In this document: positions 1 to 7,377 of the stretch, in pieces
Layout of the letters: each line of letters begins with the position of its first letter
Position numbering within the stretch: the first letter of the stretch is position 1
From: Tumebacillus_A lipolyticus
Lineage (GTDB): Bacteria > Bacillota > Bacilli > Tumebacillales > Tumebacillaceae
Reading direction: 5' to 3'
NCBI RefSeq assembly: GCF_042682745.1
Contig: NZ_JBHUIO010000023.1
Coordinates: forward strand, 1 to 63,835
DNA: 63,835 bases
Position numbers and translations under genes: made by a program
Notes under the pieces: generated by a model
Told to the model about the DNA's origin: nothing
What the model saw: only the letters and a program-made list of their open reading frames with translations
Database searches by the model: none

Positions 1-66
1 CTCACACACTCACACACTCACACACTCACACACTCACACACTCACACACTCACACACTCACACACT
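1..66. repeat. Tandem 8-bp repeat (CACACACT)n, cut by window edge
   Basis: Eight perfect head-to-tail copies of CACACACT run from base 3 to base 66, with two bases of a further copy at the edge, so the true length is unknown. The array stops abruptly and unique sequence follows. It lies just beyond the hpf terminator and encodes nothing obvious. A perfect short-unit array of this kind is prone to slipped-strand length change. Confidence 0.95.
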
Positions 67-90
67 CGAACAAAACGCCCCTTCCAAACC

Positions 91-121
91 AAAAAAGGTC
101 AGCTCCCGAAGGAACTGACCT
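91..121 (-). terminator. Intrinsic terminator of hpf
   Basis: The 7-bp arms AGGTCAG (96-102) and CTGACCT (115-121) pair, with three further inner pairs past one mismatch. On the minus strand the hairpin is followed by a T-run (A-run at 91-96). It lies 10 bases past the hpf stop codon. Confidence 0.85.
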
Positions 122-130
122 AATAACACT

Positions 131-688
131 CTACGCAAACGTCGGTTCAATCAACCCATACTGCCCGTCTCGGCGCTTGTACACCACATTTACTTCATCC
201 GTATCCGCATTGCTAAAGACGAAGAAATCGTGTCCCAGCAGATCCATCTGCATAATCGCCTCATCGACCGGCATCGGTTTCACCGCGAACTTTTTCACAC
301 GAACCACATCGCCAAACTCTTCCTCATCCTCTGTCAGCACTCGAACAGCGCCTTCGCCCTGCTCCTTAAAGAGAGAATGGAAACCTTCTTGACGAAGTCG
401 CTTATTCAGCTTCGCCTTATGCTTCTCGATCTGCTTCTCCAGCTTGTCGGTCACAGTGTCGATCGAAGCATACATATCGCCCGACTTCTCCTCGGCGCGA
501 ATCACAAAACCGTTGATCGGCATCGTCACTTCTACCGTATGCAAATCTTTCACCACGGACAGAGTGACTTGCACGGAATATTCGGTTGGAGCATGAAAAT
601 ACTTTTCCAGACGCCCGATCTTTTTTTCAACATACTGACGCAGCGCATCAGTCACCTCAAGATGGTTACCACGTACTTGGATCTTCAT
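131..688 (-). CDS. hpf: Long-form ribosome hibernation promoting factor HPF
   Basis: This 185-residue protein joins an N-terminal RaiA/HPF ribosome-binding domain (about residues 1-100, beginning MKIQVRGNHLEVT) to a C-terminal dimerisation domain (about 125-185, containing VVYKRRDGQYGLIEP). That is the long-form architecture. Long HPF binds in the decoding region of idle 70S ribosomes and its tail drives 100S dimer formation in stationary phase. The ATG at 688 is chosen because GGGAGGAG precedes it at good spacing; an upstream in-frame start would include this site. A SigH-like promoter lies about 30 bases upstream and a terminator follows. It is transcribed alone. Confidence 0.96.
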   Translation of the reverse strand: MKIQVRGNHLEVTDALRQYVEKKIGRLEKYFHAPTEYSVQVTLSVVKDLHTVEVTMPINGFVIRAEEKSGDMYASIDTVTDKLEKQIEKHKAKLNKRLRQEGFHSLFKEQGEGAVRVLTEDEEEFGDVVRVKKFAVKPMPVDEAIMQMDLLGHDFFVFSNADTDEVNVVYKRRDGQYGLIEPTFA

Positions 689-717
689 GTATACTCCTCC
701 CTTCCTATAGCTATAGT

Positions 718-745
718 ATTCCATCTCCCCTCGCCATACTCCTGC
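718..745 (-). promoter_or_regulatory. Candidate SigH-type promoter of hpf
   Basis: On the minus strand GCAGGAGTA is followed by 12 bases and then ATGGAAT. This fits the Bacillus SigH consensus RnAGGAWWW-N11-12-RnnGAAT with one mismatch. The implied start falls shortly before the hpf ribosome-binding site. hpf (yvyD) of B. subtilis is known to be SigH- and SigB-dependent; use here is inferred. Confidence 0.55.
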
Positions 746-799
746 AAAACTTTACAATCCAACGCAGAAAAATAAACCGATTTTCACAAGAAATCCACA

Positions 800-834
800 A
801 AAAAAGAAACCCCCGGACAGGTTGTCCGGGGGTT
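800..834 (-). terminator. Intrinsic terminator of the cold-shock gene
   Basis: A perfect 12-bp stem (808-819 with 823-834) has a 3-base loop. On the minus strand it is followed by TTTCTTTTTTT. It lies 9 bases beyond the csp stop codon. Confidence 0.93.
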
Positions 835-842
835 CTATGCGA

Positions 843-1040
843 TTACAGTCTGACAACGTTTGCAGCTTGTTGGCCGCGGTTTCCTTCGACGATGTCAAAC
901 TCGACAGATTCGCCTTCGTTGAGAGATTTGAACCCTTCGCCAGTGATTGCGGAGAAGTGAACAAACACGTCGTCGCCGCCTTCATACTCGATGAAGCCGT
1001 ATCCTTTTTCGCTGTTGAACCATTTCACTTTACCTTGCAT
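843..1040 (-). CDS. csp: CspA-family cold-shock protein
   Basis: This is a 65-residue single cold-shock domain, the usual length for Bacillus CspB/C/D. Both RNA-binding motifs are intact: RNP1 as KGYGFI (residues 12-17) and RNP2 as VFVHF (25-29). Such proteins bind single-stranded RNA and DNA and keep mRNA translatable in the cold. A strong TAGGAGG site lies about 11 bases before the ATG. A readable sigma-A promoter at 1150-1178 gives a leader of roughly 100 nt that holds a 10-bp hairpin just before the ribosome-binding site. Which paralogue (B, C or D) this is cannot be told from sequence alone. Confidence 0.95.
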   Translation of the reverse strand: MQGKVKWFNSEKGYGFIEYEGGDDVFVHFSAITGEGFKSLNEGESVEFDIVEGNRGQQAANVVRL

Positions 1041-1064
1041 TTCTTTCCATTCCTCCTACGGTTA

Positions 1065-1093
1065 CGACTCGATGACCTCACGACATCGAGTCG
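1065..1093 (-). promoter_or_regulatory. Stem-loop in the csp 5' leader
   Basis: CGACTCGATG (1065-1074) and CATCGAGTCG (1084-1093) form a perfect 10-bp inverted repeat with a 9-base loop. It ends only a few bases before the csp ribosome-binding site. Csp leaders often fold in a temperature-sensitive way, so this is a candidate thermo- or autoregulatory element; function is inferred. Confidence 0.6.
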
Positions 1094-1104
1094 ATCAAGT
1101 ACGT

Positions 1105-1132
1105 TTGGTTGTGTGAGGTTGCATCTTATAAT
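1105..1132 (+). promoter_or_regulatory. Candidate sigma-A promoter for the gene at 1329
   Basis: TTGGTT (1105-1110), a 16-base spacer and a perfect TATAAT (1127-1132) lie on the plus strand. The leader to the ATG would be about 190 nt. The -35 match is only moderate. Confidence 0.4.
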
Positions 1133-1149
1133 AGACCCAAACCTCCTCG

Positions 1150-1178
1150 ATTATACACCTAATCGGGGAAATCAACAA
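1150..1178 (-). promoter_or_regulatory. Sigma-A promoter of csp
   Basis: On the minus strand TTGTTG is followed by 17 bases and a perfect TATAAT. It sits about 110 bases upstream of the csp start and diverges from the plus-strand promoter at 1105-1132. Confidence 0.65.
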
Positions 1179-1328
1179 ATATTTCTCAAATCAAAGTTTT
1201 TCTCACATCGATTCAAGCGCTTGAGGCCCGCACAAAACGGGCAAAAAATACAAAAACTCCCCGCTGATGAATCATTCTATCGCTACTCTGCGTCCAACCG
1301 AATAGAGAGAATGCGGAGGTGGGAGTTG

Positions 1329-2456
1329 ATGAATTGCTCAAACGTTCAAGAAGCGATCTGGTGCGGCGATCTGACGGCCGACATCCAGGCACATCTTGCA
1401 GCCTGTGCACAGTGCCAACAGGAATTCGAGCGCGTGCAAAAGCTAAACGAAGCGATCGAACCTGCGAACATCCCGCTTCCGACGCGCTCTTTGCTTCCTC
1501 GCCCAGAAAAGATCGAAGAAGCGATCAAAAACAGCAAGCGAAGCCGCAGGATCTTTCCAAAATCGTGGATCACCGTCAGCACGATCACAGCAGCCATCTT
1601 GCTCGGGCTGACGCAATCGTCCGATCTCTGGCCGCTGGAGCTGTCGGCAGAAAGCGACAAAGCGGCCGATGCGACAGCCGCCCCGGAATCGGTCGCTCAG
1701 AAACAGACGGCGTTTCCCGAACAGGCTGGCATGGTGGTCATCGACCTGACCAACAACTCCTCCTACCGCGAGGAGACGGAGAGCATCCGCTCCTTCCTGA
1801 ACAACCGGGTGGAGATCGACACGCTCAAACAGCTCACCATCGAAACGTACACCCGAGACAGCATCCAAGGGGATACGCAGACCGGCCGCCTGTCGCTCTG
1901 GGTGGAAAATCAGCCCAAGCGAAGCTCTTCCTTCGGAAAAGGCGATCGCCCCTTTCGCGTCGAGCAATATGTCGAGCTGCAAAAGATACAGGGAGTTTGG
2001 ACGGTGACCTCCACGGCAAACAACCCTTTTGACTTCAAGCTGTACAGCCATAGCAACTACCAGATCGCCCTGCCCAGCGCTTGGAAGGCGATCCCCAATC
2101 AAAAGCAGGACGGCAGCCTCGTCTTTCAGCAAGGAGGACAGACGGTAGGTGGAGTCGAGCTGACACCGCTGCGAAAGGGCGAGAGCAACCCGTTAAAAGC
2201 GGTGCAGCTTCCCGCACAAAGCGAAGTGGTGCAGGCCGGCCTCGAATCCTACCGCGGCGAAGACACGGTCAAATATCTGCTCAAGCGCAGCGATCCAGCA
2301 ACCAAGGCCGCCGGATCGATGCTCGAAGTCCACACCTACTTCCTGCGCGGCCAAATCGCCTACAATGTCTGGCTATCAAACGATGCGAAGCTCGTCCCCA
2401 AAGAGACGGCGCTTGCGGTCACCCACTCCTTTCAAAGCCTCTCTCCCGGGCAATGA
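1329..2456 (+). CDS. Orphan zinc-finger membrane protein, anti-sigma-factor-like
   Basis: The protein has 375 residues. The N-terminus carries a zinc-associated anti-sigma motif, H22-x3-C26-x2-C29, with C3 as a likely fourth ligand. A basic stretch (about 69-78) precedes one membrane helix (about 79-95), so the zinc finger should be cytoplasmic. About 280 residues would lie outside the cell: an Ala/Glu/Gln-rich linker and then folded-looking sequence that I do not recognise. The ATG at 1329 has GGAGGT 8 bases upstream; the ORF is open further upstream but without a better site. No sigma-factor gene is adjacent, unlike most anti-sigma genes. The function and partner are unknown. Confidence 0.75.
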   Translation: MNCSNVQEAIWCGDLTADIQAHLAACAQCQQEFERVQKLNEAIEPANIPLPTRSLLPRPEKIEEAIKNSKRSRRIFPKSWITVSTITAAILLGLTQSSDLWPLELSAESDKAADATAAPESVAQKQTAFPEQAGMVVIDLTNNSSYREETESIRSFLNNRVEIDTLKQLTIETYTRDSIQGDTQTGRLSLWVENQPKRSSSFGKGDRPFRVEQYVELQKIQGVWTVTSTANNPFDFKLYSHSNYQIALPSAWKAIPNQKQDGSLVFQQGGQTVGGVELTPLRKGESNPLKAVQLPAQSEVVQAGLESYRGEDTVKYLLKRSDPATKAAGSMLEVHTYFLRGQIAYNVWLSNDAKLVPKETALAVTHSFQSLSPGQ

Positions 2457-2494
2457 AAATACCCTCTTCCCCATACGGGGCAGAGGGTATTTTT
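2456..2494. terminator. Shared bidirectional terminator
   Basis: A 12-bp stem AAAATACCCTCT/AGAGGGTATTTT (2456-2467 with 2482-2493) with an inner CCCC/GGGG helix sits between converging genes. It has A/T-runs on both flanks and can serve both the gene ending at 2456 and the one ending at 2503. Confidence 0.9.
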
Positions 2495-2502
2495 GTCCAT
2501 CC

Positions 2503-5022
2503 CTACGCCAGCTCAAACGTCCGCCCTTGCTTGAGCAGCTCTTCAAACTGATCGGCCGGAATCGGGCGGGAGAACAGGTAGCCCTGCATCTCATCGCACT
2601 TGTGATTCTGCAGATAGAGAAACTGCTCCTTCGTCTCGACTCCTTCGGCGATCACCTTCACCCGCAGATTTTGCGCGAGATAGATCACCGTCGTCACGAT
2701 TGCCGCGTTGTACGGATCGCTCTCCAAGCCGCGCACAAAAGATTGGTCGATCTTCAGCGTCGAGATCGGGAAATGCTTCAGATAGTTGAGCGAAGAATAG
2801 CCTGTGCCAAAATCATCGATTGAGATCTGCACGCCCATCTTGCTCAGCTGCTCCAGAATCATGATCGTGTACTCCACATCGTGCATCGTCATGCTCTCCG
2901 TGATCTCAAGCTCCAGATCGCTCGGATGCGTGCCCGTCTCGCGGAGCTCCTTGGCGACCATCTCCACCAGCCCCTGCCGCGAAAACTGGCGCGGCGACAG
3001 GTTGACCGCCACCGTCATCTGCGGATAGCCAGCCTCCTGCCACAGCCTGTTCTGCCGCAGCGCTGTGCGCAAGACCCAGTCCCCGATCGGCACGATCAGG
3101 CCCGTCTCTTCGGCGATCGGGATAAAATCGCCAGGCGACACCAGCCCGAGCTCCGGGTGATTCCACCTGAGCAGCGCTTCCATGCCGATGATCTGCCCGG
3201 TCGCGATGTTCAGGCGCGGCTGGTAGTAGAGCACAAACTCCTCCCGCTCCAGCGCATGGCGCAACCCGTTTTCCAGCTGCAGCCGTTCGATGCCCTTCAT
3301 GTTCATCGCCGGCGCATACAGCGAATATTGGTTGCTCCCCTTGTCCTTCACGCGAAACAGAGCGGTCTCCGCATTTTTGATCAGCATCTGCGGATCGTCC
3401 CCATCCTGCGGGAACAGCGCGATCCCGATCGAAGCGGTGGCGTGCAGCTCATAATCATGAATTCGGTACGGCTGCTCAAGCTTGGCCAACACCTGCTCAG
3501 CCAGCGCCACGATCTCATCGACCTGATCAAACTTCTGGGTCAGCATCACAAATTCATCGCCGCTCAACCTCGCCACCACGCCAGACTCTCCCGCACAGCG
3601 CGTCAGGCGATTGGCCACGCTTTTCAACAGCTTGTCTCCTCGCGCATGGCCGAGCGTGTCGTTGATGATCTTAAAGCGATCCAGATCGAGGAAAAAGACG
3701 GCCAGCTTTTCGCCATTTAACCTCGCTTGTTCCAGTACATCGCTTAAATGCTGGGTGAACAGCACGCGGTTCGGCAGACCGGTCAGCGTATCGTGCAGCG
3801 CCATGTGGTTGATGATCTCCTGTGTGCGCTTGCGCTCCGAAATATCCCGTATCGCCGTCACGCGAACCTCGCGGCCTTGGTACATGCAGCTCGTCCCGAC
3901 AAGCTCTGCCGAAAACTTGGTGCCATCCTTGCGAATCGCGACGATCTCCAACATCGAGTTGTTCATGGAGTACAAATTTTCAATCAACTTATCACGAGAT
4001 TCTGGCGCGGCCAGCGAGATGGCGGAACTTCCAGTCAATTCCTCTTGCGAATCATAACCGAACATCGCATAGAGCGTCTGGTTGATCTCCAAAATTTTAC
4101 CCTGGTCGGTCAGCACGATGCCTTCAAACGTGGCTTGTGACAGCTTGCGAAAGCGATCTTCGCTCTCGGAGATCTCCTCCTGGTGCAACAGCATCCGAAA
4201 CCGTTCGACTCGCGTGTGAAAGACCACCCAATAGGTCGTATTAAAAGGGATGAAGATGATCAGCAAAAACGCCATCACGCTCCAGCGCGCCTTGGCCACC
4301 TTCGAATTCCAAACTGTCGCATCGAAATCGACCCCGAGCACCGCATCCTGCCGACCATCTCTCCCGTAGATCGGCACGAATGCGGAGATCGTCGATCCCC
4401 ACTCATGCATGATCGGCTCTTCGCGAAACGTCGACTTCATGCCCGACGTCTCCTTCAGATCGGGCAATGGGTACGAATAGGCCGTACCGAGCGAAAATCC
4501 TCGTTCCATCTCCCCGGAGATCACCCCATCGTGATTGTAATCGCTCGGAGGAGAGAACACATACACGTTGGTCGTCTCGCTCAGCTGGCGAAGCGTATAG
4601 ATCGACGAGATCTCCGGATTGATCGCCAACCATTTTTGCAGCGTCACATTGACCGCCTGATATTTTGGGTCCTGCGTCGATGTCGCAAGCCTGATGTTTT
4701 CATGCTCCAGCTTCTCTAGCTCATAAGCGAACGTCGGCGCGATCCCGTCGACGAGCATCTTGTTTCGATCCAGCTCTTTCTTTCCCGCATCATCGACCAC
4801 AAACCAGCCGATGGTCAACAGCGTGCAGATGATCGTTCCAGCGAGGTACGGTGCAAAGCCCATCGAGAACTTTTTTCCCGCCACCTTTTTCCCACGCAAC
4901 TTCTCAGAGACCAAATATCGGTGCATCACAAATTCAAGGCTCGATACAAAGCACAAAATGACTCCCGCAAAACAGATATAATCAAGGTTTTGGCTCAATA
5001 GGTCATAGATCGTGGTATCCAT
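2503..5022 (-). CDS. Membrane sensor diguanylate cyclase/phosphodiesterase (PAS-GGDEF-EAL)
   Basis: This 839-residue protein begins with two membrane helices (about 16-32 and 57-76). An extracytoplasmic region that may be Cache-like follows, then a third helix, a PAS domain, a GGDEF domain and an EAL domain. The cyclase motif reads SGDEF (in ARLSGDEFVML), a variant seen in some active enzymes, and no RxxD inhibitory site is present at the usual place. The EAL domain keeps EALLRW, the ITES Glu, DDFGTGYSSL and AEGVET, so c-di-GMP hydrolysis is likely. Net activity cannot be told. The ATG at 5022 follows AGGGGGA. The ligand is unknown; expression looks monocistronic. Confidence 0.93.
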   Translation of the reverse strand: MDTTIYDLLSQNLDYICFAGVILCFVSSLEFVMHRYLVSEKLRGKKVAGKKFSMGFAPYLAGTIICTLLTIGWFVVDDAGKKELDRNKMLVDGIAPTFAYELEKLEHENIRLATSTQDPKYQAVNVTLQKWLAINPEISSIYTLRQLSETTNVYVFSPPSDYNHDGVISGEMERGFSLGTAYSYPLPDLKETSGMKSTFREEPIMHEWGSTISAFVPIYGRDGRQDAVLGVDFDATVWNSKVAKARWSVMAFLLIIFIPFNTTYWVVFHTRVERFRMLLHQEEISESEDRFRKLSQATFEGIVLTDQGKILEINQTLYAMFGYDSQEELTGSSAISLAAPESRDKLIENLYSMNNSMLEIVAIRKDGTKFSAELVGTSCMYQGREVRVTAIRDISERKRTQEIINHMALHDTLTGLPNRVLFTQHLSDVLEQARLNGEKLAVFFLDLDRFKIINDTLGHARGDKLLKSVANRLTRCAGESGVVARLSGDEFVMLTQKFDQVDEIVALAEQVLAKLEQPYRIHDYELHATASIGIALFPQDGDDPQMLIKNAETALFRVKDKGSNQYSLYAPAMNMKGIERLQLENGLRHALEREEFVLYYQPRLNIATGQIIGMEALLRWNHPELGLVSPGDFIPIAEETGLIVPIGDWVLRTALRQNRLWQEAGYPQMTVAVNLSPRQFSRQGLVEMVAKELRETGTHPSDLELEITESMTMHDVEYTIMILEQLSKMGVQISIDDFGTGYSSLNYLKHFPISTLKIDQSFVRGLESDPYNAAIVTTVIYLAQNLRVKVIAEGVETKEQFLYLQNHKCDEMQGYLFSRPIPADQFEELLKQGRTFELA

Positions 5023-5056
5023 CGTTCCCCCTGTGGAATAAACCGATTCTATTACC

Positions 5057-5086
5057 ACTTTAACATAAAACGACCTTATTTGACAA
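5057..5086 (-). promoter_or_regulatory. Candidate sigma-A promoter of the GGDEF-EAL gene
   Basis: On the minus strand TTGTCA, an 18-base spacer and TAAAGT lie about 35 bases before the start codon, between this gene and the upstream SpoIIM-like gene. Confidence 0.5.
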
Positions 5087-5120
5087 AGAATTTAAATTTC
5101 CGAATTTGGGGATTTTAGTT

Positions 5121-5732
5121 CTAAGCCACGACTCGCTCCAACAAGAGGGGAGTCACCGCGCCTTCGACAAGCGCTGCGATCACGAGCAGCGCGAGGATCA
5201 CACCCGCCGACTTGACCACTTCCAGCCAGACGAACCCGAAGCTCTCCAGCCGCGTCTTCTCCTTGAGCGGTTTGATCAGCACGATGCCGAGCTTCATGCC
5301 GAGGGCAGCTGAGATCATCACCGCCGGCAATTCGAAGATTCCGTGCGGCAACAGGCCGAACACGATCAGCTCCCAGGTGCTCGCCACCCCTTGCGCGGCG
5401 ATCTGGGAAAACAGCACCCCGATCACCATACCGTTCATCAGCAGGGAGAACATCGCCGGCAGCGCCAAAAAGCAACCGAACAGCACCATCATCGCACAGG
5501 CGGTTGCGTTGTTAAAAAAGATCAGCATGCCGGTGTACAGCGCGCTGTCCTGCTCCTTCGACTTCTCTGCGAGGTCGGCAAACTGCTCCAAGACCGGTTG
5601 AATCGCCCCAAGCAGCTCTGCGCTGTACAGCGACCCGAGCACACATCCGATCACCAACAGGCCGGCCGCCACCGCAATATACCCGAGATTGCGCTTCAGC
5701 ACCGCCCCGCTCGTTCCTACCGTACTCCACAC
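5121..5732 (-). CDS. SpoIIM-family membrane protein
   Basis: This 203-residue protein is almost entirely hydrophobic, with about five membrane helices, and resembles stage II sporulation protein M. In B. subtilis SpoIIM recruits SpoIID and SpoIIP to the septum for engulfment and is about this length. The GTG at 5732 is chosen because GAAGAGGAGTGG precedes it; an ATG at 5789 lacks such a site. It is divergent from pdaB, which fits a sporulation role. SpoIIM belongs to a wider family (DUF95) that also has non-sporulation members, so the specific function is inferred. Confidence 0.75.
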   Translation of the reverse strand: MWSTVGTSGAVLKRNLGYIAVAAGLLVIGCVLGSLYSAELLGAIQPVLEQFADLAEKSKEQDSALYTGMLIFFNNATACAMMVLFGCFLALPAMFSLLMNGMVIGVLFSQIAAQGVASTWELIVFGLLPHGIFELPAVMISAALGMKLGIVLIKPLKEKTRLESFGFVWLEVVKSAGVILALLVIAALVEGAVTPLLLERVVA

Positions 5733-5846
5733 GTTCAACCCACTCCTCTTCTCATCGACCTGTCCGCATAATCGGACTGGCTTTTCCATAGAGTAAAAAA
5801 GACATAATCGCGCAAGCTTTGCTCAAGACATGGAGGTGTTCACACA

Positions 5847-6650
5847 TTGCGTAATCGAAAAGATCGAACGGCTCGCCAACTGAAAAAGTTGGGCGTGCTG
5901 TTCATGGCCGTACTCCTGTTCATGATCTCCCTCTACAGTCAAGCTGATCTCGGATCGCAATCGGTCTTTCAAGGCACCAGCACCCCTGCTCCGAAACAGG
6001 CAGACAAGCCTGCTCCGCCGCCAAAAGGGGCGATCTACAAAGTTCAGACGGACAAAAAGGTCGTCGCCTTGACCTTCGACATTTCATGGGGGGAGAAAGC
6101 GCCTGGTCCGATCCTCGACATCTTGGAGAAAAAAGGGGTCAAAAAAGCGACCTTCTTCCTCTCCGGCCCTTGGACGACCACCCATCCGGAGATCGCCAAG
6201 CGCATCAAAAGCATCGGCTTCGAGATCGGAAATCATGGGCATCGCCACGATGATTTCCCCAAATATAACAACCAGTGGATCACCGAACAGGTGACCAAGT
6301 CGGAACAGGCGATCCACGAAGCGACAGGTGTCAAAACCAACCTGATCCGCACGCCGAACGGCGCGTTCGACAAGCGGGTGATCCAACACTTAAACTCGAT
6401 GGGCTACACCGTGGTGCAGTGGAACACCGATTCGCTCGATTGGATGCGACCCGGCCCTGACAAGATCGTCGATCGCGTGCTGAAACGAACGGTGCCCGGC
6501 GACATCATCCTGATGCATGCGAGCGACTCCGCCCTGCAGACGATCGATGCTCTGCCTCGCATCATCGACGGTCTGCGACAAAAAGGGTATGAGTTCATGA
6601 CCGTCACCGAGTTGATCGCCTCTGCCGGCGTCACCTCCAAGCAAGAATAG
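5847..6650 (+). CDS. pdaB: PdaB-type polysaccharide deacetylase (spore)
   Basis: The protein has 267 residues, with a positively charged start, one signal-anchor helix (about 15-33) and a NodB-type carbohydrate esterase-4 domain. Metal-site motif HGHRH is present, with RTPNGAF and LMHASDS further on. Motif 1 reads TFDIS instead of the usual TFDDG, as I recall for PdaB. PdaB is needed for spore cortex maintenance in B. subtilis. The start is a TTG at 5847 with GGAGGTG 8 bases upstream. It sits beside kbaA and gerD as in Bacillus. A weak SigG-like match (GCATA-N18-TAGAGTA, 5766-5795) precedes it. Confidence 0.92.
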   Translation: MRNRKDRTARQLKKLGVLFMAVLLFMISLYSQADLGSQSVFQGTSTPAPKQADKPAPPPKGAIYKVQTDKKVVALTFDISWGEKAPGPILDILEKKGVKKATFFLSGPWTTTHPEIAKRIKSIGFEIGNHGHRHDDFPKYNNQWITEQVTKSEQAIHEATGVKTNLIRTPNGAFDKRVIQHLNSMGYTVVQWNTDSLDWMRPGPDKIVDRVLKRTVPGDIILMHASDSALQTIDALPRIIDGLRQKGYEFMTVTELIASAGVTSKQE

Positions 6651-6657
6651 CCGCTAT

Positions 6658-6692
6658 AAAACAGCCCTCACCGAGTCGGTGAGGGTTGTTTT
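6658..6692. terminator. Bidirectional terminator between pdaB and kbaA
   Basis: A long, nearly perfect inverted repeat is centred on base 6675 and flanked by AAAA and TTTT. It starts 8 bases after the pdaB stop and contains the kbaA stop codon and its last codons, so it serves both converging genes. Confidence 0.88.
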
Positions 6693-7234
6693 AACAGCCG
6701 CGTATACATCAAGAGCAAGAACACGTTACAGCCGAGCAAGATGATGCCGATCTGCGTCATCTGCAAGAGCTCTCCAGACTTTAACGCGAGAAACCATTCG
6801 AGCGTGGTGAAGCAGTACAAGAAAAACACGGACGGAATAAACGAGCGCATGCCGGAGATGCGACCTTTGATATAAGCGACGATCATCGCCACCGCCAGCG
6901 GCCACAGCGCAAATCCGATAAACGGCAGGATGCTGCCTTCCCCTTCCCCTGTCCACAGATAGCGGAAATAGACCATGTCAAACAGGACAAGCGCGATGAG
7001 CAACACCTGAATGGTCACCCACATCCGAAAGGAGATAAAATTGCGCATCGTAAAGTTTAGCGTCAAATACGCCCAAAAGCCCATCAGCGTCGTCGCAGAG
7101 AGAAACCCTCCTGTGATCATTCCCCAGACCAATCGAATCTCGCCAAACCATCCGGTCAGCGTCGTGATCAATCCGAGGAGGACACCGATCAAAGCGGTCA
7201 TGAAGAACAAGGTAAAAAACTTGCGTAAGTTCAT
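6668..7234 (-). CDS. kbaA: KbaA, KinB signalling activation membrane protein
   Basis: This 188-residue protein has about six hydrophobic helices and no cytoplasmic domain of note, matching KbaA in length and topology. In B. subtilis KbaA activates the KinB sensor-kinase branch of the sporulation phosphorelay. Identification rests on topology together with position between gerD and pdaB, the same neighbours as in Bacillus. The ATG at 7234 (MNLRKFF) has AGGAGGGG upstream; the longer reading frame adds residues without a site. Its final codons (KQPSPTR) are encoded inside the terminator hairpin shared with pdaB. Confidence 0.82.
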   Translation of the reverse strand: MNLRKFFTLFFMTALIGVLLGLITTLTGWFGEIRLVWGMITGGFLSATTLMGFWAYLTLNFTMRNFISFRMWVTIQVLLIALVLFDMVYFRYLWTGEGEGSILPFIGFALWPLAVAMIVAYIKGRISGMRSFIPSVFFLYCFTTLEWFLALKSGELLQMTQIGIILLGCNVFLLLMYTRLLKQPSPTR

Positions 7235-7313
7235 ACAGCCCCTCCTGCTTGTGAACAACTTCCCTTATCATATCATAACGATTCGGCGGTGGAAATTGGC
7301 GAACTTCTCCTTG

Positions 7314-7343
7314 GTATACGTTTGTCCGAGAGACTGCAAACTA
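7314..7343 (+). promoter_or_regulatory. Candidate SigG-type promoter of gerD
   Basis: GTATA (7314-7318), 18 bases, then CAAACTA (7337-7343) matches the forespore SigG consensus gnATR-N18-cAtnnTA with one mismatch. The implied start is about 28 bases before the gerD start codon. gerD is SigG-dependent in B. subtilis. Confidence 0.55.
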
Positions 7344-7377
7344 AGCACATCCAGTACATGAAAGGACGTGACGCGAG

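Noticed and set aside
1..66. Possible CRISPR array
   Set aside because: The repeats are contiguous 8-mers without spacers.
1205..1255. GCCCG/CGGGC hairpin followed by A-run
   Set aside because: On the plus strand an A-run, not a T-run, follows, so it is not a terminator; the stem is only 5 bp.
822..1328. Upstream extension of the zinc-finger gene over csp
   Set aside because: It is antisense to csp and its leader; the site GGAGGT before 1329 decides the start.
2503..5022. Degenerate, inactive c-di-GMP protein
   Set aside because: The EAL catalytic residues are all present, so it was kept as a functional enzyme.
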